DNA from: Loripinus fragilis
Lineage: Eukaryota > Mollusca > Bivalvia > Lucinida > Lucinidae
NCBI GenBank assembly: GCA_964019695.1
Contig: OZ026520.1
Location: 29,856,120 to 29,920,119 of the forward strand
Direction: 5' to 3'
Length of the DNA: 64,000 nt
Position numbers and translations under genes: made by a program. Under the pieces are notes generated by a model that was given only the letters and a program-made list of their open reading frames with translations, was not told where the DNA came from and did no database searches. This document shows, one piece after another, positions 11,571-22,795 of the stretch (position 1 is the first letter of the stretch; each line of letters begins with the position of its first letter).

Positions 11571-11749
11571 GTTACATTCATACTAATTGTGGAAGTTCTA
11601 CAAAAGCCGGAGGAGGAGGTGGTCTTATTGGGATAGTGTACACACAAGGGTATGTGGGTGCGGAAATGACGGCGTATGGTGGCTCTGGTGGGCTTGATAA
11701 TGCTGCCGCAGGTGTGATCTACATCAAGAATAGTGAATTCATTAAAAAG
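11571..11749 (+). CDS. e3: end of glycine core, module 1
   Basis: The acceptor is GCTGTAG and the donor AAAAAG/GTTACT, a weak donor but the only one that keeps the frame: splicing at the earlier GCAG/GTGTGA would bring a stop at the start of e4. The 59 codons include A-G-G-G-G-G-L-I-G-I-V-Y, A-Y-G-G-S-G-G and A-A-A-G-V-I-Y-I-K, equivalent to GGGGGRIAI, the GG turn and GAAGTIY. The exon starts phase 1 and ends on a codon boundary. It follows a 5.7 kb repeat-filled intron. Confidence 0.8.
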
Positions 11750-11828
11750 GTTACTAACCATTTGTATAACCTTAACCAATTTAGCGTCCTTATCATTTGG
11801 ATGAATCCATTTTGAATTTAAGGGTTGT

Positions 11829-12568
11829 TGGGTGGTAAATTTCAATCTCATTCAGTTTTTAAAAGTATATTTTGTAAACAAACTGTGCAAAACCTGATCA
11901 GATGCCGCATTCTGCGGCATGTGATCTGATTTTTCACAGTTTGCCGATGTCCCACAAAAAAGACGCTAGGCTTTAATGGGTTAAAGTGCTGCAAAAATAC
12001 ATCTGAAAATGTCATCCAGATGCAGCATATGTATGCTAAAATTATTGACAAATGTAAGTAAAGAGACAAATAATGTGGACCCAGATCAGACTGCTCCTAC
12101 AGATTATATCTAAAATCATGTTATGAGATTTCCAACAATGTGGTATGTGCGACCAGCAAAGCCTCAGATCAGCCTGCGCATATGCACATTACTTGATGTT
12201 TCCTTGCAGGGGACCTTAAAAATTAACCTTGAAACTGATACATGGTCATTTTTCTATAGTTCCTTTGTAAAATTCCATGGTAAAAATAATTTAGGAGCCA
12301 CAACATGACCGTGGATCAATAAAGAACATGAAGGAATAATATGACTTATGAAATTCCTTATACCACTGTTAAAATGATATTTACCCAGTCAAATGCACAA
12401 CTGCATCCCATATACTGACAAAAAGATTTCACAGTCAATACTCAGAAAATGCTAGTTTCTTCCTCAGATTTTAGGGTGAAACTAGAAAGGATGGGTAATT
12501 CTTCCCAAAGCATTCCTACAGGATGAGTGCTTTGGGAAAAATTACTTGTCCTTTCTAGATTTCATGTG
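11829..12568. repeat. MITE fragments in the e3-e4 intron
   Basis: 11860-11984 is a partial family-B copy ending AGACGCTAGGCTTTAATGGG. 12115-12190 is the left end of a family-D MITE (GAGATTTCCAACAATGTGG). 12478-12568 is a hairpin with AACTAGAAAGGATGGGTAA and its inverse. Confidence 0.6.
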
Positions 12569-12671
12569 TAATTACGAGTGGACGAGTGGAATTTTTGTTC
12601 CCTGAAATCCATTATAATGAGGTGTGTTATAAAGGGACTGGATTGTAATTAAAGTTTCATTCTCCTTGCAG

Positions 12672-13902
12672 GCAACTATAAACAGTAATCTTGACACTGA
12701 TGCGGTTTCCACACTAGTTGTTGATCCAACCATGGTTTTGGTTGGTTCTGGCCAGTTAAGCACAGTGGAGATAATTGGTCCAGCTATTGCAGGATTTCTT
12801 CCGCGAGCCAACCCACCTCAGTTGACAGTATCCATAACAACCATAACTGGTACTGCAGAATCCCTATTCAGAATTGGACAAAATATCATCGTTGCCTGGG
12901 GTGATGACTCGGAACTTCATATTGATTCACCCATACATGTGGACGAATACGGAACCCTAACTCTACCAGAGACAATTTATATTGAAAATGGGGGCAAGTT
13001 AGATGTTTGTGGTACACTAACATCAGATACGAGAAGTATCACATCTCGAGATGGTGGTGAGGTACGGTTTTCAGGTTCAGCAACATCTATTGATGTTTAT
13101 GAACTTCTCATTGATTATAAGGGGCATCTTGGGCCCTCAGCCTACTGCACTGATTCATCGGCAAAGTTCTCAATCAAAACAGCATTTTATAATACGTCTT
13201 CAGATTTTAATGTGGACAGCAGTAAAATTTCAATCAGCGCAGGAACTAAAGGTGAACTAAGCAAGATTGGTTCTGCTCTTACAAACACAACCTGTAAGGA
13301 TAAAGGTAACCTTGAACTGAAAAGGAACCAGTATTGTGAGATAACGACAGGAACCTTTAACTATGGTACAATAACACTTCACCCGGGATCTGACTTAAGA
13401 ATCCTTGGACATGCATCTGGTACGAAAAAAACAACAATTACGGCTGACAATATAGTTGTCATGTTCCAAGCTAAAATCTCAAGTATTGGTAAAGGGTTCC
13501 AGTCCGGAGGCCCGGGAGCACCCTCAGTATCAGACCAAGGGGCCTCTCACGGAGGCGGAGGACTTGCATATGGAAAGGTTAATGCTCCCATGGAATATGG
13601 CAGTAATGCTAAAGGTGCCACGGCAAGCAGTAAACGTGGCGGAGGACAGATCAAACTGGATGTTAAATATTCTCTAACTGTTGATGGTGAGATTGACGTC
13701 AATGCTCAAGAGAAAGGATCAGGTGGATCAGTCTACATCATTGCTTCAGAGATGAGTGGCTTCGGTACAATCACAGCAGATGGTGGATCTGGCGGTGGTG
13801 GCGGTGGCAGGATTGCTCTAAAAATAGATAATACATATTCATACACTGGTGACTTCTCAGTCCAAGGAGGCACTGATAGCTCAGGAAAAAAGACTTCAGC
13901 AG
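12672..13902 (+). CDS. e4: linker of module 1 and complete glycine core of module 2
   Basis: The acceptor is CTCCTTGCAG and the donor TCAGCAG/GTTGGT. About 410 codons. Residues 1-280 are a beta-rich linker with short strands such as L-V-V-D-P-T-M-V-L-V and G-G-K-L-D-V-C-G-T-L; it has several sequons (N-T-T-C, Y-N-T-S). The core starts near residue 289 with Q-G-A-S-H-G-G-G-G. It continues through R-G-G-G-Q-I-K-L, S-L-T-V-D-G-E-I-D-V, G-S-G-G-S-V-Y-I-I, F-G-T-I-T-A-D-G-G and five glycines before G-R-I-A-L-K. All core segments lie in one exon here, unlike module 1. The exon ends at the GAAGTIY position, S-A-G/T-V-Y-I, with the Gly codon split. Confidence 0.92.
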
Positions 13903-13939
13903 GTTGGTACATTTGAGAATGTAACCGCAGGCCTATGCA

Positions 13940-14800
13940 TAAGAGTGTGTTATCATTTTTTTTTCTTATTTCTCAACCAAAACATATGTTTGTGGGTACT
14001 CAAAAGAACCATCTCAATGAGCACCCAAAACAAATGTTTAAACTGATGGATAGTAAAATATTTACAATTTTCTCCTAAAAGATCCGTAATATGTACCTCA
14101 TACAGAGAAAAACTGTATTTGGGATATGGGACCAGTCTATACTTAAACCAGTCTGCTCAAATACGGAGCCAAGGGAGCACAGTGGCTCAGTGGTAGAGTG
14201 ATTGACTCGAGACAGAGGGGCTGCGGGTTCGAGCCTCATCGGCATCATTGCGTTGAGGTCCTTGAGCAAGACACATTTATCTTAGCTTAGTACTGGTTCA
14301 AACCCAGGAAGACCCGTCCCTGTTTAACTGAAATATTGTTGATGGGACATAAAGAATCAAATAAAACAACAAATACAGAGCCTAGCTAGTGTATCGAAAT
14401 TGTTCATGTAGCAAGTTTTAGCTGTTACACTTTTCAGATCCAGAGAGAGAATAAACAAGTGATCAGGATGATCCGACAGCATAAATATACAGAGTGTCGG
14501 TGCTTTCATTGTTTGCATGCAGCAAAGTGAGGTTTTACTGCTAGGAGGCCCATATATTGCTATATCAGCAATGTCATGCTATATCTGATGAATACTTCCC
14601 ATAACACATAGGGCCAGTTAAGCAAAATATTTGAGCGTAAAATTGTGATTATTTTCGAATCCATCTGTTTAAACATGTATTTTGGGTGCTCAAAAGAACC
14701 GTCTCATCGAGACAGTTCTTTTGAGTACCTACAACAAATGTTTGGTTGAGAAAGAAAAATAATTTTCAGCTACGCACTCTTATCTGGGGGCCTTAACAGT
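13940..14800. repeat. Two family-E MITE copies with a SINE between
   Basis: About 13945-14110 and 14625-14800 are opposite-facing family-E copies (GTGGGTACTCAAAAGAACC; GGGTGCTCAAAAGAACCGTC). The SINE at 14171-14369 lies between them. No coding sequence is seen in this part of the e4-e5 intron. Confidence 0.7.
14171..14369 (+). mobile_element. tRNA-derived SINE (type S1) with target duplication
   Basis: A box TGGCTCAGTGGTAG and B box GGTTCGAGCCTC are intact, and the tail is AATAAAACAAC. The flanks carry a 13-base direct repeat with one mismatch: CAAATACGGAGCC (14158-14170) and CAAATACAGAGCC (14370-14382), as expected of LINE-mediated retroposition. Confidence 0.88.
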
Positions 14801-15078
14801 TTAACATGAGAACATGTGTTGACAGATTATTGCACTCATTGTCATATTTATGCATTATATAATGTGAAATCAATCGTTCCAAAATGAAACAAAACTCCAT
14901 GAAATCAACAGGAAATCAATAATTACCAATAAAATCTAATTTAATGGAATCTGAATTCATCGTGGGTGAATCTTTTGAAAGTTCCAGCATCCCCGGGCGG
15001 GAGATGTGATATATGTAAGAGGTGAGTTGCAGTGTCTTACTGTCACAATAGTTTCCCAGTACTTAGATCACCATTCTG

Positions 15079-15165
15079 GGTAATCCCAGGCGTGATCCAT
15101 TATGTACCCACTGCATTCATCATTGATGAATGCAGTGGGTACAGAATGGATTACGCCTGGGTTAC
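15079..15165. repeat. Near-perfect 40-bp-arm hairpin
   Basis: The arm with GTACCCACTGCATTCAT (from 15104) is mirrored by ATGAATGCAGTGGGTAC (15126-15142). Outer parts GGTAATCCCAGGCGTG and ACGCCTGGGTTACC also pair. The loop is only a few bases. It lies about 280 bases before e5. Confidence 0.88.
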
Positions 15166-15446
15166 CGAGGATGTTAGATCACTAGATCACACAAAATTGG
15201 AATTATAAGCAATAAATTTCATTTTTGTGTGAATTTATTCAGTGTTTTAAACTCTGTTATATCTTACAAAGTTAACATAAGGCCTTCAGGCTCTATGTTG
15301 AGTTTGTGACTGATTGCCAGAGTTTACACACCATTTAAATCTACAAAAATGATTCTGTGTATTATATTAGTCTTTTTTATGATTTAGATAAAATTGTCCA
15401 GATTTTTGAATTTTCTAACTTAAACCTGTTCTTTTGTCTGTTTCAG

Positions 15447-18050
15447 GCACAGTATATATAGATCAGCCTGGTTCCAAGAAGCTTATAGTGTCTGGTGGTG
15501 CAACGGAAACTGTTCTGAAATCGTCCATGGGGATCCCTCAACCACTTGAACAACTTAGTATTGAGCATGGGGCAGTAGTCAAGATTGACTCTGATCTTAC
15601 TGTTGAAGAGTTGTTATGGTCTGAGACAAGTTCTGATGAAATCTGCAAGCTTATTGTTGGGAAAGACAATACTTTGACGGTAACCACACTTGGTGATCCA
15701 CATAAAGGTGTTTCCTGCAATATTGAAATAGAAGATGGATCTGCTCTATCTGGTGATACATTGCTTGTTGCAGGAACAAGTCCTAAACTTGATGTTTCAG
15801 GTCATTTGGATGTTAACAGTGTGACAATCTACAATAAAGGGATCTTCAATGTAGCCAGCACAGCTGAGCTCTCTTGTCGCTCACTGACTCTGTCTGCTTG
15901 GTCAGTTACACAGGTCGAGTTGGAAAGTCTTCCCAGTTTTGAGGATTTGGTTATAGGATTTGAAGCAGAAGTAAATTTCCAACATGAATTGGTTGAATTA
16001 CAAGTGACTAAGTTACAGATGGACTCCGGATCAAAGCTAACAGTGTTAAGTGCAAGCAAAACTGTAACTATAGATGCAACAGAAGTAATATTACATGATT
16101 CTTCCAGTATTGATGTGAGTCAGGGCGGAGATGTAGCTGGTCTTGGAGTAGGATCAAATGGTAAAGGAGCAAGTCATGGAGGAGAAGGTGGTGGCAATTC
16201 TGGAAATGCTTATGGTAAAAGTAAAAATCCTACAGACAAAGGCAGTGGAAATGATGCCACTGGTGGTGGTGGTGTCATAACTATTAACACAGCTACTGCC
16301 ATTCTTGATGGCAATATTATCAGTGATGGTAAAGATTCATCCAGCGGAGGATCTATCCTTATTTCTGCTACAACATCCATAGAAGGCCATGGTTACATAT
16401 CAGCATCCGGTGGTGATGGAGGGGAAAATGGTGGAGGTGGTGGTAGAATCGCTCTTATCACTCAAAAGTTTTCATCTTTTCATGGTAAGGTAGTTAGCTA
16501 TGATGGCTCGGGCTCATCTCATCATGGAGCAGCAGGAACTATTTACGAGGAGTATGTTCAATCTGGCAACACAATTAAAAACTTAATACTGGATAACAAC
16601 AACAAAGAAACTGATGCATTAACTGTTGTTATTGATGTGAATGATGTGACAGAATTTAAAATATTTGGACATGCCAATGCTGTGTTTGATGAAAGCTCCA
16701 CTAATCCCATTGTACTAAGGAGAATAACAGGTGATTACACAAGTGTTCTCACTTTGAAATACGGTCAAAGGATGGAAATAGCAACAGCGTATGGTACCAT
16801 TTATCCATATGCTCTACAGTGTAAACTAGTTGTAACTGCGAACACAAGTGTTAAAACCTCACCAAAGCTGTATCTTAAAGGCGGTGGTTCTAACTCTAAC
16901 AACTTGGAACTAAGTGGAACCATCAGTAATTTACAAGAGCTAGTCATTGCATCTGGAGGACGAGCTGTAATATATAGCACCAGTCAAACTGGATCAGAAC
17001 CTGTTGGCACATTATCTCTCAATAAATTAGATATAATGACTGGTGGTAAACTCTTCCTTGCTACAGATACCATGGACCAGTACACCTTAAAGGTAACAAA
17101 TGGTTTAGATATCAAATATGATGGAAATTTGACAGCTAGAAACCTTTTAATTACAAACACTCCATATTTACAAGTGGCAGACAATGGTTTATTGAATGTA
17201 GATGGTGGATCACTAGATGGCAGTGCTGGCAATGGAGAGAATGGTGCAGGTGCTAGCCATGGTGGTGCAGGTGGTGCATCGGAAGCTGATGTGGAACCTA
17301 GTGTACAATATGTAGGTGAATTACATTCTGCTACAGAAGCTGGTTCTGTTGGTGGTCACTTTGCTGAAGGTATTGGTGGTGCAGGTGGTGGCATACTAAA
17401 AATATCCCAAGTAATGTCATTGACCTTGAATGGCAAGATCAGTGCTGATGGTAAGGCTGGAGTATCAGGAGGAGGAGGGGGCAGTGGTGGGGCTATCAGT
17501 CTTACAGATATAACAGATATAAGTGGGTCAGGCACCATGTCAGTGAAAGGTGGTCATTCTGATAGTGGAGGAGGAGGAGGTAGAGGTAGGATCAAGTTGG
17601 AGGTAACAGGTAATGATAAGTTTGAAGGTGATTACAGTCTTCAGGGTGGATCATCTATTGATGGAGGTGCAGGGGGGTCAGGTACAGCTTCAGTACGTTC
17701 TGGCACAACAGTCAACGTTTACATTGATAATTCCGACATTACTGGTGCAGATGCTGCTATTGATGGTAAAACTGTAATTCATCTTGAAGGAGAGACTTAT
17801 TCCTATGTGGATAAATTAGATATTGGGGATGGCACAATTGTTCACTTTATCACAGAACACCTTCATTTCAAGGCCAAATCTCTTCCATGTGGAGCTGGTA
17901 GTATGGTTATAGTTGATGATAATGTTACTTTCAGTGCTGATACAGACCAAGATTACAGCATCCTTCATTGTAGCTTCGACCTCTATGAAAAGGGTGAACT
18001 AAGGTTGGCTCCAGCAGTCGAACTAGCAGGAGAAAAGAATCAATTTGCAG
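15447..18050 (+). CDS. e5: 2.6 kb exon spanning modules 3 and 4
   Basis: The acceptor is CTGTTTCAG and the donor TTTGCAG/GTAAGT. About 868 codons without interruption. Core 3 is near residue 240 (G-K-G-A-S-H-G-G-E-G-G-G) and core 4 near residue 602 (G-A-G-A-S-H-G-G-A-G-G). Core 3 carries I-L-D-G-N-I-I-S-D-G, S-S-G-G-S-I-L-I-S, G-G-G-G-G-R-I-A-L and H-G-A-A-G-T-I-Y. Core 4 carries L-N-G-K-I-S-A-D-G, G-S-G-G-A-I-S-L and G-G-G-G-G-R-G-R-I-K-L. The linker between them is rich in short hydrophobic strands and has sequons (N-T-S-V, G-N-L-T, D-N-V-T). No intron is present at the places where modules 1 and 5 are split. A 37-bp minisatellite begins just past the donor. Confidence 0.95.
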
Positions 18051-18064
18051 GTAAGTTTTCAAAA

Positions 18065-18662
18065 TGTTTAGAATAGATATGGCCATCAGGCTAAATATAA
18101 ATATTAGGATACATATGTCCATTGTTCTAAATTTTAGTGTTTAAGGCTAAATAATGTCATGTGCTAACAATAATTTTTTAGAATTTATATGGTCATGAGT
18201 CTCAGTATTAATGTTTAGGTTAGATATGGTCATGTGTCTTAACATCAATGTTTAGGGTAATTATGGCCACACATCTCGATGTTAATTATCTGGTTTAATA
18301 TGGCCATGTGTCTTAATGTTAATGTTCAGGTTTAATATGGCCATGTGACTCAATGTTAATGTTCAGGTTAAATATGGCCATGTGTTTCAATATAAATGTT
18401 AAGGTTAAATATGTCAATTTGTCTCAATGTTAATGTTCAGGTTAAATATGGCCATGTGTTTCAATGTTAATTTTCTGGTTTAATATGGCCTTGTGTATCA
18501 ATTTTAATGTTCAGGTTAGATATGGCCATGTGTCTCAATGTTAATGTTCAGGCTAGATATGTCAATTTTTCTCAATGTTAATGTCCAGGTTAAATATGGC
18601 CCTGTATATCATTATACATGTTAAGGTTAAATATGGCGTTGTGTATCAATATACATGTTATG
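18065..18662. repeat. 37-bp minisatellite just after e5
   Basis: Units of GTTAAATATGGCCATGTGT followed by CTCAATGTTAATGTTCAG repeat about 15 times with drift. The array starts within 15 bases of the e5 donor. Confidence 0.92.
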
Positions 18663-18912
18663 AGCCGTGACATAAGATTTTCCAACAATGTGGTATGTGT
18701 GTTTAGCAAAGGCTCAGACCAGCCTGCACATATGTGCAGTCTGATCAGACCCTTTGCTAGTCGCTTGAATATTCTATGAGTGTTCAACAACTACTGACTT
18801 AACACCATTTAGAGTTTCTAAGCTTAATAGGAGGCTGCAGAGGCTCGTCTGAGTCTACACTTGTCAAAATGCCACATTGTTGGAAATCACATGCAGCGGC
18901 TCATATGGTTTA
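18659..18912. mobile_element. Family-D MITE
   Basis: Starts ATGAGCCGTGACATAAG, then TTCCAACAATGTGGTATG; ends CCACATTGTTGGAAATCAC and GCGGCTCAT. Other copies: 31926-32164, 38027-38270 and a truncated one at 39587-39998. Confidence 0.85.
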
Positions 18913-18929
18913 ATCAACTCTTTGCCTGC

Positions 18930-19131
18930 TAGCGTCCTCTTCTGATAACCTTTGCAAACAGTTTGGACCCAGACCAGACTCAACATTTTGTTGGGCCTGG
19001 TCTGGATCAAACTTACAGTTTGATGGTATATTTGAAAGAATTTGTTAAGAAAGTTTATTTAGAAAAAAAAATCAGCAGATGACAAAGAAAGCATGGGAAA
19101 TTACCCAGAAGGCAAAAAGTCAATATCAAGA
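18930..19131. mobile_element. Family-C MITE
   Basis: A palindromic core GGCCTGGTCTGGATC opposite GACCCAGACCAGACTC, with CAGCAGATGACAAAG and a GGCAAAAAGT end. Other copies: 8579-8763, 19786-20005, 49100-49265 and 56062-56258. Confidence 0.7.
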
Positions 19132-19152
19132 TAGGATGTATATATGTTCAGG

Positions 19153-19400
19153 TTAACCCTTAATGCGCCAATCGCAACAAAAGTCCTCTTCTTTTCTCGT
19201 CTGCTGAAATGTTCAAGAAGCCTCTATGGCAAACAGTGTGGACCCAGATCAGACTGCTCCTATAGGAGCAGTCTGTTCTGGGTCCACGCTTTTTGCTTCT
19301 ATACTTAATTTGTCAGTAATGCTAGGCAATCATTTGCAGCAGACGACTTCAGCAGACGACATTTTCAGATGCATTTTTTTCTTGGCGCTTTAAGGGTTAA
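19153..19400. mobile_element. Family-A MITE before e6
   Basis: Starts TTAACCCTTAATGCGCCA and ends TTGGCGCTTTAAGGGTTAA, with a hairpin at TCCTATAGGAGCAGTCTG. The element ends 33 bases before e6, so it supplies sequence next to the acceptor. Confidence 0.88.
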
Positions 19401-19433
19401 ATAAGTATTCTGTCGTGTTATCTTTTTTTTCAG

Positions 19434-19777
19434 GAACCCTGACAAATATAAGGACCCTGGTTGTAGGATCTGGGCAAAAACTGACATTGTCCTCAAATTT
19501 AAAGACCGCTACATTCAGCAACAACAAATACACCCTTATATCTGAGCCTGGAGCATATACATTTACACAGCTCACAGTGAAGTATAATGCTGAGACCATC
19601 TTTGAAGAAACCCCACATCAGATTAGTTTTTACAGGATTGAACTGAACTACGGCGCAACATTAGTCGGCAAAAACCTTAACTTGGCGGCCAATTTCTTTG
19701 ATGCTCATCCAGGGTCTACTCTTAATATGACAGGGATGGGATTTGCAGCCGAAGAAGGTCCTGGAAAGGGTAGAACG
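19434..19777 (+). CDS. e6: linker between modules 4 and 5
   Basis: The acceptor is TTTTTTTTCAG and the donor AACG/GTATGT. The 114 codons start G-T-L-T-N-I-R-T-L-V-V-G-S-G-Q-K-L-T-L and end F-A-A-E-E-G-P-G-K-G-R-T. The segment G-T-L-T-x-I/V-x-x-L-V/I-V/I-G recurs in other linkers, for example e10 near 34840. N-M-T-G is a possible glycosylation site. The GTATGT donor was chosen over a nearby GTAGAA because it gives the phase needed by e7. A family-A MITE ends 33 bases upstream. Confidence 0.9.
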
Positions 19778-19785
19778 GTATGTCT

Positions 19786-20990
19786 CCTTAACTCTTAGCC
19801 CCTGGGTAGTTTTTCATGCTTTTTGCCATCTGCTGAATTTTTTCAAATTCAACATTTTTGAAAGATTCTTTCAGGATGCCTTTGGGGTGTCAAACAGTTT
19901 TGATCAAAAAGTTTGGAACCAGATCAGGCCCGACATTTTGTCGGGCCTGATCTGGTTCCAAACTTTTTGCAAAAGTTTTCAGCAGACTGCTAGAAGGAAA
20001 TGAGTTAACCTTTTTCCCATCAGATCAAACTTTTATCCTCTTCTCTTTCTCTTCTGCCTTAATTTTGTTTTCATCTGCTCCTCTCATCTGCTTATGTTCT
20101 TAGGCAGCCTATATTGCAAACAGTATGGACCCAGATCAGATCAGACTACTTCCTTGGTGTTCATAGTGTTTGCTTCCGTGATCAAAAGAAGTCTGAAGTG
20201 CATTTGAATCTTGTATCATAATCGGATTTTTGATTAACGTGCAGGTGCAGGGGCATCATCCACATCAGTGGGCCCCTTTCCAGGTAACTGACTAGCTGCA
20301 CGCATAGCAGATCTCACACCTGATCTCCAGGTGCTCCTTTCTTGAGGGTCAGCTGTCGTGAGCTTCCACTCACGGCAGTCTCTCTCCGTCAGTTGTGTTT
20401 ATTCATAAAATGACATGTAAAAATAAGTGTTTTGTTTTCTGAGAAGATAGTAGTTATCCAATGGAATATTCTCAGTGTATTCAGGAACCTGTGGGAGGTG
20501 TTTAATAAAAATTGAAAATGTATCTTCTCCAGGAGCTCTATAATATAACCCTAATGATGAGATCTTGGTACTTATCGCATTTTAGAGCAATTAAGGCTCA
20601 GGCAAGTCTGCTCATATGCGCAGACTGGCCAGAGCCTTCACTGCTCATACACACAAAGTATGTATGTGGATGAATATTCAGACCAAATTTGGACTTCTAA
20701 CCACACTGGATACATCATCAGCAATTGTGTTTAACCCTTTCCTTCATGAATATTCACGCTAGGCTCCATCCTCAATGAATAAAATAATATAAATACACTT
20801 TCATGTTGGTACATAGAGCAAAGAAATTACTTGTTGGGTCCACTTGTGTTGGATCAGATAAATCATATTTCTATGAGCAAACAGAGTAGACCATGATCAG
20901 GTAGCTCTTACAAGAGCTGCCTGATCTGGGTATGCTCTGTTTGCAAAAGCGTTAAAAGGCATCTCTATGAGGTAAAGGGTTGAAGATTTT
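19786..20990. repeat. Repeats in the e6-e7 intron
   Basis: 19786-20005 is family C with a strong hairpin (GGCCCGACATTTTGTCGGGCC). About 20234-20345 is a dispersed repeat that recurs at 25829-25946 (GCAGGTGCAGGGG, CTAGCTGCAC, CATAGCAGATCT). About 20730-20985 is another TTAACCCTTT-ended palindrome with GATCAGGTAGCTCTTAC. 20400-20730 holds nothing I can name. Confidence 0.6.
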
Positions 20991-21043
20991 TGCTTGTAAG
21001 GGAGAAGTAGCAAATCTCTTGTACTTTTCCCATATATTGTTAG

Positions 21044-21239
21044 GTGGATTCTATCGGGACTGGTGCAGGCCATGGTGCCCCAGGTGGTTCTGATTCCGGT
21101 ACAGATGGTGGCGTCACCTACGACATGACACGTCTACCAAACCAACAAGGCAGTGGTGGTGGCAGCGGTAGCAGTGGAGTGGGTGGTGCAGGAGGGGGCT
21201 ATTTCAAGGCAGAAATCTTTGAGACACTCACTGTTGATG
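21044..21239 (+). CDS. e7: glycine core of module 5, first part
   Basis: The acceptor is TATTGTTAG and the donor GATG/GTAAGA. The 65 codons begin V-D-S-I-G-T-G-A-G-H-G-A-P-G-G and run through Q-G-S-G-G-G-S-G-S-S-G-V-G-G-A-G-G-G-Y to T-L-T-V-D-G. The donor splits the Gly codon after the first base, at the same residue of the module as the e1 donor, which suggests an inherited intron position. The following intron is the longest in the window at 6.1 kb. Confidence 0.9.
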
Positions 21240-21246
21240 GTAAGAA

Positions 21247-21460
21247 AATACAGTAAAACCTGTCTTAAGCAGCCACTCAAAAAGAACACAAAAATTTGTT
21301 TTCAATACCGATTGCCCCATAATGCAGGTCAAAAGTATTGCAGAATGCTCCAAGGGGAGCATTGTGCAACACTCTTGACCTTCATTAAGCTACCATTTTC
21401 CATTAAGACCTTTGGTTTGTCTATTTTTAAGTAACCGCTTAAGACAGGGTTAACTGTAGA
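21247..21460. mobile_element. Family-G MITE
   Basis: Terminal repeats ACAGTAAAACCTGTCTTAAG and CGCTTAAGACAGGGTTAACT, with an inner GCAGAATGCTCCAAGGGGAG hairpin. Related copies: 28704-28909 and 48472-48681. It starts 8 bases past the e7 donor. Confidence 0.85.
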
Positions 21461-22795
21461 TATTTTTATACCCCGCCACACTTTAGTGGCGAGGTATTAT
21501 GTTATACCCTTCGGTGTCTGTCCGTCCGTCCGTCCGTCCGTCCGTGCTCACCATTTCCGATCGATAACTTGAGTATTTATTCACGGAATTTTTTCAAATT
21601 TTGCATACATATTGTTATCGGCGATGAGTGGTATGGGATTGTTAATGGGCAAAATCCGTCCATTTTTAACGGAGTTACTGCCCTTTTTCGTATTGGAAAA
21701 ATGGTTTCTGGCCTGTCATTCCTTTACTGTTCATGATATCTGAATGAAACTTCACAGATATGTTGCACATCAAAGGTTACATATTGTGACTAAGGACCGT
21801 CACTCTGACCTTCCCAGTTTGTGAGTTATCTGCCCTTGATAGGTCTGAAAAAAGGTTTTTGACCTATTGTTCCTTTACTATATGGAATATCTGAATATAA
21901 CTTCACAGATATGTTTCACATCAAAGGTAACATATTTTGACTAAGAACCGTCACTCTTACCTTTCCCGTTTGTGAGTCATCCGCCCTTGATTGAATTAAA
22001 AAATGTTTTTTACCCGTAGTTCCTTTACTATGTGGAATATTTAAATGAAACTTTACAGATATGTTTCACATCAAAGGTTACATACTGTGACAAAGAACCA
22101 TCACTCTTACCTTTCCAGTTCATGAGTTATCTGCCCTTGATTGATCTGAAAAATGGTTTTTGACCTGTAGTTCATTTACTATATGGAATATCTGAATGAA
22201 ACTTCACAGATATGTTGACCATCAAAGGTTACATATTGTGGGTAAGGATCGTCACTCTTACCTTTCCAGATTGTGAGTTATCCACCCTTGATTGATCTGA
22301 GAATTGGTTTTTTACCTGTAGTTAATTTCATCCGTCCGTGCTCATGACCATCAAAGGTTACATATTGTGGGTAAGGATCGTCACTCTTACCTTTCCAAAT
22401 TGTGAGTTATCCACCCTTGATTGATCTGAGAATTGGTTTTTGACCTGTAGTTCATTTCATCCGTCTGTGCTCACTGTTTCCGATCGATAACTTGAGTATT
22501 TATGCACAGATTTTTTTCGAATTTTGCATACATATTGTTATTGGGGATGAGTGGTATGGGATTGTTAATGGGCAAAATCCGACCATTTTTGATGGAGTTA
22601 CTGCCCTTTCTCCCTTTAAAAAATGGTTTCTGGCCTGTTTTTCTTTTACTGTTTATGATATCTGAATGAAACTTCACAGATATGTTGAACAGCAAAGGTT
22701 ACATATTACAACGAAGGACCGTCACTCTTACCTTTCCAGTTCATGAGTTATCTGCCCTTGATTAATCTTGTCTATCTCAGTTCTGTTGCTATTTA

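Noticed and set aside
11700..11712. Alternative e3 donor at GCAG/GTGTGA
   Set aside because: It would put e4 out of frame with an immediate stop and remove the conserved A-A-G-V-I-Y strand.
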